64,000 nucleotides of DNA, taken from contig NZ_CAIWTY010000033.1 of assembly GCF_903915725.1 (NCBI RefSeq), forward strand, positions 1 to 64,000, read 5' to 3'. The translations under genes were made by a program, and so were the position numbers. The notes under the pieces are model-generated. The model ran no database searches. It worked only from the letters and a program-made list of their open reading frames with translations, and had not been told where the DNA came from. Below, piece after piece: positions 27,014-34,606 of the stretch; positions within the stretch are counted from its first letter, which is position 1; each line of letters opens with the position of its first letter. This DNA is from an uncultured Rhodopila sp. (GTDB taxonomy: Bacteria > Pseudomonadota > Alphaproteobacteria > Acetobacterales > Acetobacteraceae).

Positions 27014-27343
27014 ATGTCCCGCCAGATCAATGCTTTGGCTGTTGCCGGCTTGTTGAGTGTTTGGTGCGGCGTCTCGGCGGGGGCCGAGACGCTGCGCTGC
27101 CAGTCGGTGAACGGCAACCTGAACTGCGCCGGTTCGAGCGGCGTCAGTTGCCAGACCATCGACGGCCGGAAGACCTGCGTCAGCGGCCACGGCGACGTGG
27201 TGCAGTCGTTCGGCGGCGGCGCGGCGCCGGATATCTCCGCGGATGACGCCGACGGCGCTGATGAGCCTGACGTGCCGCGAGCGCGGCACGGTGGCCTGCC
27301 GCCGCAGCGGGATGCCGGGGGGCTGTCCCGGGAATCCGATTGA
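27014..27343 (+). CDS. Small secreted Cys-containing protein, 109 residues
   Basis: A signal peptide (ending VSAGA-E) precedes a short domain with four Cys in LRCQSVNGNLNCAGSSGVSC and TCVSGHGDVVQSF, likely two disulfides. An acidic, disordered tail follows (ADDADGADEPD). TAAGGAGGATGTC before the ATG is a strong ribosome binding site, and the gene starts 10 bases after the previous stop. It belongs to the exported-protein operon. Function unknown. Confidence 0.65.
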   Translation: MSRQINALAVAGLLSVWCGVSAGAETLRCQSVNGNLNCAGSSGVSCQTIDGRKTCVSGHGDVVQSFGGGAAPDISADDADGADEPDVPRARHGGLPPQRDAGGLSRESD

Positions 27344-27373
27344 GCTTGGCTTGGGGCGAGAGGGGTGCTGTCG

Positions 27374-27934
27374 ATGACACGCTTGAGTTTGCTGGCCGGT
27401 CTGGCGCTGCTGTCGCTTGGCGGGGTTGGTTATGCGCAGGAGACCGGAGGTCTCGGCCTGGATCCGTCCATCAAGGACGGGCCGCATGGCCTGGCCCGGC
27501 CAATGGCGTTCTTCCGCAATCCCTACATGACGGCGCGGGATGTTCAGGGCGGCATGACGGCGGCGGATCATCAGGCTCAGGATCAGGCGATGATCACCAA
27601 GTTGCGTGGCGATCCGGGCTACCTGGCGGGGTTTTCGATGGGCACGCCGCTGGCGGCGAGCCGCCAGCCGGTTGCGGCGTTGCCGGATGACGGCGGCTAT
27701 CGCTACCGGCGGCAGCACGGCCATGGCAACGGGCCGATCATCATCAACAACGCGGGGCCGCTGGCGGTGACGGTGGGCAACGGGAATGTCGTGCAGCAGC
27801 AATCCGCGACGGGATCGGGTCCGATCGCTCAGCAGCAGGTTGCGACGACGCCGGCGCGGGGGGCTTCGGGTGGTGGAGCGCTGAACCTTGTGTCCGGGGC
27901 TGGGAATATCATCCAGCGTGCGCCGGGCAATTAA
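27374..27934 (+). CDS. Secreted protein, last of the exported-protein run, 186 residues
   Basis: A signal peptide (MTRLSLLAGLALLSLGGVGY, cut near YAQ-E) is followed by a region with FFRNPYMTARDVQGGMTAAD, and then a C-terminal part rich in Gly, Asn and Gln (NAGPLAVTVGNGNVVQQQSA, LVSGAGNIIQ). Its tail again resembles the amyloid- or solenoid-like pattern of the first gene. The ATG at 27374 is preferred over the upstream GTG at 27365. Function unknown; probably a surface-structure component. Confidence 0.65.
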   Translation: MTRLSLLAGLALLSLGGVGYAQETGGLGLDPSIKDGPHGLARPMAFFRNPYMTARDVQGGMTAADHQAQDQAMITKLRGDPGYLAGFSMGTPLAASRQPVAALPDDGGYRYRRQHGHGNGPIIINNAGPLAVTVGNGNVVQQQSATGSGPIAQQQVATTPARGASGGGALNLVSGAGNIIQRAPGN

Positions 27935-27969
27935 GCACCGCCAGCCCGGGAGGCGTTGACATGGATTCC

Positions 27970-27993
27970 ATATCTCCATAGAGTTGGAGATAT
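27970..27993. promoter_or_regulatory. Perfect palindrome over the arsR start (probable ArsR operator)
   Basis: ATATCTCCA-TAGAGT-TGGAGATAT is a perfect 9-bp inverted repeat whose right end overlaps the ATG of arsR. ArsR-family repressors bind such palindromes and release them on binding arsenite. The overlap suggests tight autorepression and a very short leader. Confidence 0.7.
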
Positions 27994-28351
27994 GGAAAAG
28001 AAGGACGCCATAGCCGCTCTGGCGGCGCTCGCCCAGGAAACCCGGCTGGATATCTTCCGGCTGCTGGTTCAGGCCGGGCCGGAGGGATTGGCCGCCGGGC
28101 ATATCGGCGAACGATTGAACCTGGCTTCCGCAACGCTGTCGTTCCATTTGAATCAGCTTCGCCATGCCGGCCTTGCGGGTTTCCGCCGCGAAGGCCGGTC
28201 GCTGATCTATGCGGCCGAGTATGCCGCCATGAACACCCTGCTGGCCTATCTGACCGAGAACTGCTGCCAGGGCGACTCCGCGGCGTGCGGTGCCGGCGGC
28301 TGCGATGGTTCAGGCGTCACCGACGCCGCCCAAATTTTTCCGGGAGACTGA
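27992..28351 (+). CDS. arsR: ArsR-family metalloid-responsive repressor
   Basis: A 119-residue winged-helix repressor: ALAALAQETRLDIFRLLVQA, recognition helix LNLASATLSFHLNQLRHAGL and wing FRREGRSLIYAA. C-terminal Cys residues (NCCQGDSAACGAGGC) are candidates for arsenite binding, like ArsR types that sense through C-terminal thiols rather than the alpha-3 ELCVCDL motif, which is absent. It heads the operon with arsM, two arsC genes and acr3. The palindrome across its start is the likely operator. Confidence 0.9.
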   Translation: MEKKDAIAALAALAQETRLDIFRLLVQAGPEGLAAGHIGERLNLASATLSFHLNQLRHAGLAGFRREGRSLIYAAEYAAMNTLLAYLTENCCQGDSAACGAGGCDGSGVTDAAQIFPGD

Positions 28352-28352
28352 C

Positions 28353-29195
28353 ATGAATGATGCGACCATCAAGGAAATCGTGCGCGACAAATATGCTCAG
28401 GCTGCATTGCGCGCCGGCGCGGGCGGTTCCTGTTGCGGACCACGGGGAGACCTTGCCGGCGCCAACCCGATTACGTCCAATCTGTATGGGGTGAGCGAAA
28501 CCGACGCATTGCCGGAAGCCGCCGTGCTGGCTTCGCTGGGATGCGGCAATCCCACCGCTCTCGCCGAGCTGAAACCGGGCGAAACGGTTCTGGATCTCGG
28601 GTCGGGCGGTGGCATCGACGTGCTGCTGTCGGCGAGGCGCGTCGGGCCCGCCGGCAAAGCCTACGGTCTGGATATGACCGACGAAATGCTGGCGTTGGCT
28701 CGTGCCAATCAACAGAAGGCCGGCGCGGAAAACGTCGAGTTTCTAAAAGGCGAGATTGAGAATATCCCGCTGCCCGACAATACCGTCGATGTGATCATAT
28801 CGAACTGCGTGATCAACCTGTCCGCCGACAAGGATCGCGTCCTGCGGGAGGCGTTCCGTGTCCTGAAGCCGGGCGGACGCTTCGCCGTTTCGGATGTGGT
28901 GACACGGGGCGATGTGCCTCAACAACTCCGAAAAGACATGCTGCTTTGGGTCGGCTGTATCGCCGGTGCACTGGAAGAGACCGACTATCGCGCCCGGCTG
29001 GCAGCCGCCGGATTCGAGGCCATCGGCATCGAGCCTACCCGTATCTACAAGATTGATGACGCACGGGAGTTTCTGCAAGGCAAGGGGATCGACGTCGATG
29101 CGCTTGCTTCCGAAATCGACGGCAAGTTCATGAGCGCCTTCGTGCGCGCGGTGAAACCGCAGACGGCTTGCTGTGCCCCGAGTTGCTGCGATTGA
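28353..29195 (+). CDS. arsM: Arsenite S-adenosylmethionine methyltransferase
   Basis: A 280-residue cytoplasmic enzyme. VLDLGSGGGIDVLLSARRVG and LDMTDEMLALARANQQ form the SAM site, and VIISNCVINLSADKDRVLRE carries an arsenite-binding Cys typical of ArsM. A Cys pair also lies in the N-terminal GGSCCGPRGD, and the C-terminus ends CCAPSCCD. ArsM converts As(III) to methylated, partly volatile arsenicals. It follows arsR directly, with two bases between. Confidence 0.9.
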   Translation: MNDATIKEIVRDKYAQAALRAGAGGSCCGPRGDLAGANPITSNLYGVSETDALPEAAVLASLGCGNPTALAELKPGETVLDLGSGGGIDVLLSARRVGPAGKAYGLDMTDEMLALARANQQKAGAENVEFLKGEIENIPLPDNTVDVIISNCVINLSADKDRVLREAFRVLKPGGRFAVSDVVTRGDVPQQLRKDMLLWVGCIAGALEETDYRARLAAAGFEAIGIEPTRIYKIDDAREFLQGKGIDVDALASEIDGKFMSAFVRAVKPQTACCAPSCCD

Positions 29196-29209
29196 CGAGG
29201 ATCGCAGCA

Positions 29210-29734
29210 ATGACCGATCGTGCTTTCAACGTCCTGTTCCTCTGCACCGGCAATTCCGCCCGCAGCATCCTGGCGGAATCGTTGCTGAACCATTGGGGGC
29301 ACGGCCGTTTCCGGGGCTTCAGCGCGGGCAGTTTTCCGAGGGGCGCGGTTCACCCCTACTCTCTGAAATTGTTGCGGGCGCTCGATCTGCCGATCGAAGG
29401 ATTGCGCAGCAAGAGTTGGGATGAATTCGCCGGGGCGGGCGCCCCGGTCATGGATTTTGTGTTCACCGTTTGCGACCAGGCTGCGGGCGAAACCTGTCCG
29501 GTGTGGCCGGGTCGGCCGATCACCGCACACTGGGGGGTACCCGACCCGGCGGCGGTTGATAGTGCCGAGGTCGAACAGTGGCACGCATTCCGCGAGGCGT
29601 TTCGCGCGCTGGAAAACCGCATCAAGATTTTTGTGGCATTGCCGGTCGCCTCGCTGGATCGGATGTCGCTGGCGCGTCAGGTCGAGGCGATTGGCCGTAT
29701 GCGGCCCGACGAAGCGGAGAGTCATGGGGCATGA
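29210..29734 (+). CDS. arsC: Arsenate reductase, low-molecular-weight phosphatase fold
   Basis: A 174-residue protein beginning with the PTP loop VLFLCTGNSARSILAESLLN (CX5R), followed by GFSAGSFPRGAVHPYSLKLL and a central VFTVCDQAAGETCPVWPG with the second and third Cys of the thioredoxin-coupled arsenate reductase cascade. It reduces arsenate to arsenite for export. Its last four bases overlap the next arsC start (ATGA), so translation is coupled. Confidence 0.88.
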   Translation: MTDRAFNVLFLCTGNSARSILAESLLNHWGHGRFRGFSAGSFPRGAVHPYSLKLLRALDLPIEGLRSKSWDEFAGAGAPVMDFVFTVCDQAAGETCPVWPGRPITAHWGVPDPAAVDSAEVEQWHAFREAFRALENRIKIFVALPVASLDRMSLARQVEAIGRMRPDEAESHGA

Positions 29735-30165
29735 GCAGTATTATCTACCACAATCCCGCCTGCGGCACCTCCCGCAATGTGCTCGGGCTGATCCGCAACA
29801 GCGGACAGGAACCGCGGATCATTGAATACCTGAAGACGCCACCAAGCCGTAACGAGTTGGTCAGCCTGATCGATCGCATGGGCATTTCGCCGCGGGATCT
29901 GTTGCGCCGCAAGGGAACGCCGTACGACGACCTGAAGCTGGATGATCCGGCCTTGACGGACGACCAGTTGATCGACGCGATGATGGCACACCCGATCCTG
30001 ATCAACCGCCCGATTGTCGTTACCGACATGGGTGTGAAGCTTTGCCGCCCGTCCGAGGCGGTGCTGGACCTTCTGCCCGGTCCCCAGCGAGGCGCGTTCG
30101 TCAAAGAAGACGGCGAAGCTGTCGTCGATGCCGGCGGCAACCCTGTTGTAAGGACCATTCCATGA
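29731..30165 (+). CDS. arsC: Arsenate reductase, glutaredoxin type (ArsC/Spx fold)
   Basis: A 144-residue protein with the ArsC active site IYHNPACGTSRNVLGLIRN (CGTSRN, catalytic Cys about residue 11), YLKTPPSRNELVSLI, LLRRKGTPYDDL and HPILINRPIVVTDMGVKLCR. The Arg residues in these last blocks hold arsenate. It uses glutathione and glutaredoxin, unlike the preceding thioredoxin-type enzyme, so the operon has two unrelated reductases. It overlaps both neighbours by 4 bases. Confidence 0.9.
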   Translation: MSSIIYHNPACGTSRNVLGLIRNSGQEPRIIEYLKTPPSRNELVSLIDRMGISPRDLLRRKGTPYDDLKLDDPALTDDQLIDAMMAHPILINRPIVVTDMGVKLCRPSEAVLDLLPGPQRGAFVKEDGEAVVDAGGNPVVRTIP

Positions 30166-31238
30166 GTGAGGCCGCGATCGTTGCGCCCGCCAAGGCGCCG
30201 CCCATGGGGATTTTCGAGCGATTCCTGACCCTCTGGGTCGGGCTCTGCATCGTTGCCGGCATTGCGCTGGGGCGGACCGTTCCGGGTGTGTTCCGTGCGC
30301 TCGGCGAGGCGACCGTTTCGCAAGTCAACCTGCCGATCGCTGCGCTTGTCTGGCTGATGATTATTCCGATGCTGTTGAGGATTGATCTCGCCGCCCTCGG
30401 CCAGGTCAAAGACCATTGGCGCGGAATCGCAACCACGGTCGGCATTAACTGGCTGGTCAAGCCTTTTTCCATGGCGCTGCTTGGGTGGTTGTTCATCGCG
30501 CATTTGTTCCGGCCCTGGCTGCCGCCCGGGCAGATTGATGGTTACATTGCCGGTCTGATCCTGCTGGCGGCGGCGCCCTGCACGGCGATGGTGTTCGTCT
30601 GGTCGAATCTGGTGGATGGGGAGCCGCATTTCACGCTGTCGCAGGTGGCGCTGAATGACACGATCATGATCTTTGCTTTCGCGCCGATTGTTGCTCTGCT
30701 GCTTGGCCTGTCCTCGATCATCGTGCCATGGGATACGCTGATCCTGTCGGTGGTATTGTATATCGTCGTACCGGTGATCGTCGCGCAGGTTTGGCGGTGG
30801 AGGTTGCTGGCGCAGGGCGGTGCCGCGGCGTTGGCGAGGACACTGCACGCGCTGGAGCCGCTGTCACTGTCGGCTCTGTTGCTGACGCTGGTGTTGCTGT
30901 TCGGCCTGCAAGGCGAGCAGATCATGCGCCAGCCGGCGGTCATCGCGCTGCTCGCGGTGCCGATCGTCATACAGGTATATTTCAACGCCGGGCTGGCCTA
31001 CTGGCTGAATCGTAAGTTGGGTGTCGAGTGGTGCGTGGCGGGGCCTTCGGCGCTGATCGGGGCGAGCAATTTCTTTGAACTGGCGGTGGCGACGGCGATC
31101 GCGCTGTTCGGCTTCCAGTCGGGCGCGGCACTTTCAACCGTTGTCGGTGTGCTGGTGGAAGTGCCGGTGATGCTGTCCGTGGTGCACATCGTCCGCCGCT
31201 CGCGTGGGTGGTATGAAATTGGCCGGTCCGGCGCTTGA
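30162..31238 (+). CDS. acr3: Arsenite efflux permease, ACR3 family
   Basis: A 358-residue inner-membrane protein with ten predicted helices. ACR3 signatures include VNLPIAALVWLMIIPMLLRID, LAAAPCTAMVFVWSNLVDG with the essential Cys in helix 4, and GPSALIGASNFFELAVATAI in helix 9. It exports As(III) from the cytoplasm. It is the last gene of the ars operon, overlaps arsC by 4 bases and is followed by a terminator hairpin. Confidence 0.93.
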   Translation: MSEAAIVAPAKAPPMGIFERFLTLWVGLCIVAGIALGRTVPGVFRALGEATVSQVNLPIAALVWLMIIPMLLRIDLAALGQVKDHWRGIATTVGINWLVKPFSMALLGWLFIAHLFRPWLPPGQIDGYIAGLILLAAAPCTAMVFVWSNLVDGEPHFTLSQVALNDTIMIFAFAPIVALLLGLSSIIVPWDTLILSVVLYIVVPVIVAQVWRWRLLAQGGAAALARTLHALEPLSLSALLLTLVLLFGLQGEQIMRQPAVIALLAVPIVIQVYFNAGLAYWLNRKLGVEWCVAGPSALIGASNFFELAVATAIALFGFQSGAALSTVVGVLVEVPVMLSVVHIVRRSRGWYEIGRSGA

Positions 31239-31245
31239 TAGCCCC

Positions 31246-31281
31246 GGGGCGCCGCCGCTCCACGCGGCAGGCGCCCCGTTT
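31246..31281. terminator. Bidirectional terminator between acr3 and the porin gene
   Basis: GGGGCGCCGCCG-CTCCA-CGCGGCAGGCGCCCC is a very strong GC-rich stem with one bulged A. GTTTA follows on the plus side, a weak T-run. It sits between two convergent genes. Confidence 0.6.
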
Positions 31282-31289
31282 ATGCGCGT

Positions 31290-32699
31290 TCAGAACTTGA
31301 TGTTCAATCGCCCTGCAAAGACGAATGCATTCGGCAACTTCGCATCGGCGTTGGGATGGATGAAATACTGAATGCCCGGTTCCAGATACACCCCCCGGTA
31401 TATCGGCGCGATGTAGTCCAGTTCGATAGCATATTCATTGCTTTGCGGATGCAAGGCGTTGTTGGCCAATGGAAGCCCGAGGGCGGCCTGTTGCTGTTGC
31501 AGCGATCCGAGCTGGTTGCTGACCGCCCACCACGCGCCTGACAGCATGATTCCGTCATCCGGTCGCGATCTGAGGAATCCCTTGTCCAGAGCACTGACGA
31601 AGGCGGTCTGCCACGTTACGGAAACGTCTGATGCACTGTGGCCATAGGTCCCGATGAGTGTAAGTCCGGCGTTATCGCCCGGACCGTTCCTGAAGAGCAT
31701 TTGATCGGCTGTTGCCCAGAACTGCATCCGTCCGGTTGTCATGCTCGGCGTCTCTATCGGCGTCAGCAGCGGACCGCCGGCAGTGTTCTGGGCCAGATTG
31801 TTGAAATTGGAGGTGTCGTACGCGAAGCCGAGCTTGTAATGACCGGTCAGGTGCGTCGGGCCGAACACCGGTTCCCAGGCAATTTCCACCGGCAGGATCG
31901 TTCCGGTCGCATTGACGGTGCTCCATTCCCAGCCGGTGCGTCCGCCGCCGGGGAATGGATCGGATTCATACGCACCGAACTGGATATAGGTCGTCGGGGT
32001 CGGGCGCGCGCGGATGCGGCCGCCCCAGGTCGATTGCGGCCAGGATGTAAACGATGCGCTATTGGTCGTCGCCCTGGGATTGCCGCAGCCGAGCAGGCCG
32101 ATGGGAAGGCAGTACAGCGGCGATGCCGCGAAGTCGACGGCAACCGGCAGGCGGCCGATGGCGATGTTGAGCCGATCGTTAAAGAGTTTTTCTTCGCCGT
32201 ACAGGTAGACGAACTTGACGCCCATGCCGAATGCCGCCCCGTAGACTTCGGCGGACTGCGTGAGGTGATCGCCGTACAGGTTGCTGACGTCGTTGCCGTT
32301 ACGGTTTATGATCACGAAATGCGTGTTGAAACCCGGGATGTTCGCCGCTTTCTGCCAGTCTATATCGAGCGAAAAGGCGATCTGGCCGGCATAGCCGGCG
32401 CCGGTCTGTTGGCCACTGGTGTTGCCGCCGAATTCTCCCACATACCCGATATCAAAATCGATGCCATGGTTGAGCAATTTGGTTCGCAGACCGCCCCAGT
32501 CGCCGAACAGCTTGGTTTCCTCATAGGGCGACGGAGAGATGGCAACGAGCGGTTGGTTCACTTCCTGCTCGGGTTCGCTTCCGACGCCGCCGGGCAGAAC
32601 TCCGGAGCCTTGTGCCCGGGCCGGCATGCTGGCCGCCAGCGTCAACGCGGCTAATGCGACGGCTTTACCGGCCGCCTTGTAAGGCATGTTATTTACCAT
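31290..32699 (-). CDS. Carbohydrate-selective porin, OprB family
   Basis: A 469-residue outer-membrane protein. Signal peptide to about residue 29 (ASMPARA-Q), then the OprB-type opening LFGDWGGLRTKLLNHGIDFD, a long series of amphipathic strands and a C-terminal strand ending FAGRLNIKF with terminal Phe, as needed for outer-membrane assembly. OprB porins let glucose and other sugars through. It is the last gene of a minus-strand PTS run, 78 bases after the EIICB gene, giving an outer-membrane entry for the same sugar. Confidence 0.88.
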   Translation of the reverse strand: MVNNMPYKAAGKAVALAALTLAASMPARAQGSGVLPGGVGSEPEQEVNQPLVAISPSPYEETKLFGDWGGLRTKLLNHGIDFDIGYVGEFGGNTSGQQTGAGYAGQIAFSLDIDWQKAANIPGFNTHFVIINRNGNDVSNLYGDHLTQSAEVYGAAFGMGVKFVYLYGEEKLFNDRLNIAIGRLPVAVDFAASPLYCLPIGLLGCGNPRATTNSASFTSWPQSTWGGRIRARPTPTTYIQFGAYESDPFPGGGRTGWEWSTVNATGTILPVEIAWEPVFGPTHLTGHYKLGFAYDTSNFNNLAQNTAGGPLLTPIETPSMTTGRMQFWATADQMLFRNGPGDNAGLTLIGTYGHSASDVSVTWQTAFVSALDKGFLRSRPDDGIMLSGAWWAVSNQLGSLQQQQAALGLPLANNALHPQSNEYAIELDYIAPIYRGVYLEPGIQYFIHPNADAKLPNAFVFAGRLNIKF

Positions 32700-32777
32700 G
32701 ATTATCTCTCCCCCTTTGCATTATAATCGGTCGGACTTTTTGCTCTCCTTGAAAAATGATGAACGCCGATACCCTTG

Positions 32778-34574
32778 TCAGGCGGGCGCGTGAAGGGTTC
32801 GTTTCTTTGTCATTTCGGCAGCATAGTCCGCCGCAGAAGGCCCGATGATCAGGTGGAAAACTCCATCGCCGAGCGGCATGATCGCCCTGACGCCGGCCGC
32901 GTGCGCGCCGGCCGCGTCCAATTTGCCGGCGTCCACAAGCAGAACCCGGACACGGGTTGCGGCGACCGTGGAAAGTTCCCGCAGATTCGCCTCCCCCCCG
33001 AGTGCCGTCAGCAGGGCCCCCGATTGCGCAAGCACCGCCGCGGAGGGCGCCGCGGCCGGTGTTGCAACTGGCGCACGCGGCGCCGGCGGTGCCGGCTTCG
33101 TTGCCGGCGCCGCGCCGCTGTCCTGGCGGAGGAATTCGTCCATGTCCGTCTTGAGATTTTCCGACCGCGTGCCGAATATCGCCTGGAAACTCTCGCCTAC
33201 CTGCATCACCCCGGCCGCCCCGAGGGCCTTGAATCGTTTTTGGTCCACCAAGGCCGGATCGTGCACCCCAACCCGCAGCCGGGTGATGCAGGCGTCGAGG
33301 CTGGCGATGTTCTCGCGTCCGCCGAATGCGGCAACCAGTTGGCGCGCCATGGTAAAGCGGTCCGTGCCGCCGGCCTCCGGCGCCGCCTCGGCGAGACTGT
33401 CGGCGTCCTCGCGGCCCGGGGTCTTGAGGTTGAAGCGCAAGATGACCGTGCGGAACAGCACGAAGTAGATCAGGGCATAGATTGGCCCCGCCACCAGGAC
33501 GATCCACCAATTATGCGCGGTCTTGCCGAATACGTTGAACAGCAGGAAGTCGATGCCGCCCTGGGAAAACGTGAAGCCCATATGCATATCGAACGTATTG
33601 GCGAGAAATTGCGTGCTCGCCGCCAGCACAGCATGCATCAGATACAGCACGGGTGCGACGAACAGGAACGAGAACTCTATCGGCTCGGTAATGCCGGTCA
33701 GGAACGATGTTAGCGCGGCCGAGATCATGATGCCGCCGACGAGTTTCTTGTTCTCCGGCTTGGCTGTCAGCCAGATCGCGATGGCCGCGGCCGGCAGGCC
33801 GAACATCTTGAAGATGAATGCCCCGGCGAGAATTCCTGCGGTGCGGTCGCCGGCGAAAAACCGGTTGATGTCGCCGTGCACCACTTTTCCCGCCGCGTCG
33901 GTGAACGAGCCGATCTGGAAAAAGAAGGGAACGTTCCAGATGTGATGCAGGCCGAACGGGATAAGCAGGCGCTCGACAAAGCCGTAGATCGTTGCGGCCG
34001 TGCGTGGGTCGCTCTCGGCCGCCCAATGCGAAAACAGATCGATCCCGTGTTGGATGGGCGGCCAAATGACCGACAGGGCGATCCCCACCCCGATCGCCGC
34101 GACGCCGGTGGCAATCGGCACGAAACGCTTGCCGGCGAAAAAGCCGAGATAGGTTGGAAGCTCTATGCGATAGTAGCGGTTGAATATCACCGCCGCCACC
34201 GCACCGATGATAATGCCGCCAAACACGCCGGTTTCCATCGACTTCATGCCGAGCACCATCGACGGCTCGACCCCGAAGAAGCCCGCCATAACGCCCATGG
34301 TGGCGACCATGACGACGAACCCGACCACCGCGGCGATGGCCGCGACGCCGTCATTGTTGCCAAGCCCGAGACCGACACCGACGGCGAAAATCAGCGGCAG
34401 GTTGCCGAACACGGCGGCGCCGCTTTGCGCCATTACCTGCGAAACAATCGCCGGCAGGAATGAAAAGTTCGAGGCGCCGATGCCGAGCAACAGGCCCGCC
34501 ACCGGCAGCACCGCAACCGGCAGCATCAGCGATTTGCCGATCTTCTGCAGCCACCCGAAGGCTGATGTCAGCAT
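32778..34574 (-). CDS. Sugar PTS EIICB of the glucose/N-acetylglucosamine class with a second degenerate EIIB
   Basis: A 598-residue protein. Residues 1-375 are the EIIC membrane part ([33 protein letters not shown], the substrate motif [16 protein letters not shown]). EIIB follows at about 405-485, with its phosphorylated Cys in [13 protein letters not shown]. After a Pro/Ala linker a second EIIB-like domain (about 525-590) keeps the fold but has Ala-Ala where Cys should be ([12 protein letters not shown]). The sugar is phosphorylated as it enters. Glucose or GlcNAc is likely; the exact sugar is open. Upstream by 32 bases is the EIIA-HPr-EI gene. Confidence 0.88.
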   Translation of the reverse strand: MLTSAFGWLQKIGKSLMLPVAVLPVAGLLLGIGASNFSFLPAIVSQVMAQSGAAVFGNLPLIFAVGVGLGLGNNDGVAAIAAVVGFVVMVATMGVMAGFFGVEPSMVLGMKSMETGVFGGIIIGAVAAVIFNRYYRIELPTYLGFFAGKRFVPIATGVAAIGVGIALSVIWPPIQHGIDLFSHWAAESDPRTAATIYGFVERLLIPFGLHHIWNVPFFFQIGSFTDAAGKVVHGDINRFFAGDRTAGILAGAFIFKMFGLPAAAIAIWLTAKPENKKLVGGIMISAALTSFLTGITEPIEFSFLFVAPVLYLMHAVLAASTQFLANTFDMHMGFTFSQGGIDFLLFNVFGKTAHNWWIVLVAGPIYALIYFVLFRTVILRFNLKTPGREDADSLAEAAPEAGGTDRFTMARQLVAAFGGRENIASLDACITRLRVGVHDPALVDQKRFKALGAAGVMQVGESFQAIFGTRSENLKTDMDEFLRQDSGAAPATKPAPPAPRAPVATPAAAPSAAVLAQSGALLTALGGEANLRELSTVAATRVRVLLVDAGKLDAAGAHAAGVRAIMPLGDGVFHLIIGPSAADYAAEMTKKRTLHAPA

Positions 34575-34606
34575 GGTTTGTTCCCCCTTTTTTGCCGCCC
34601 CGGGTG

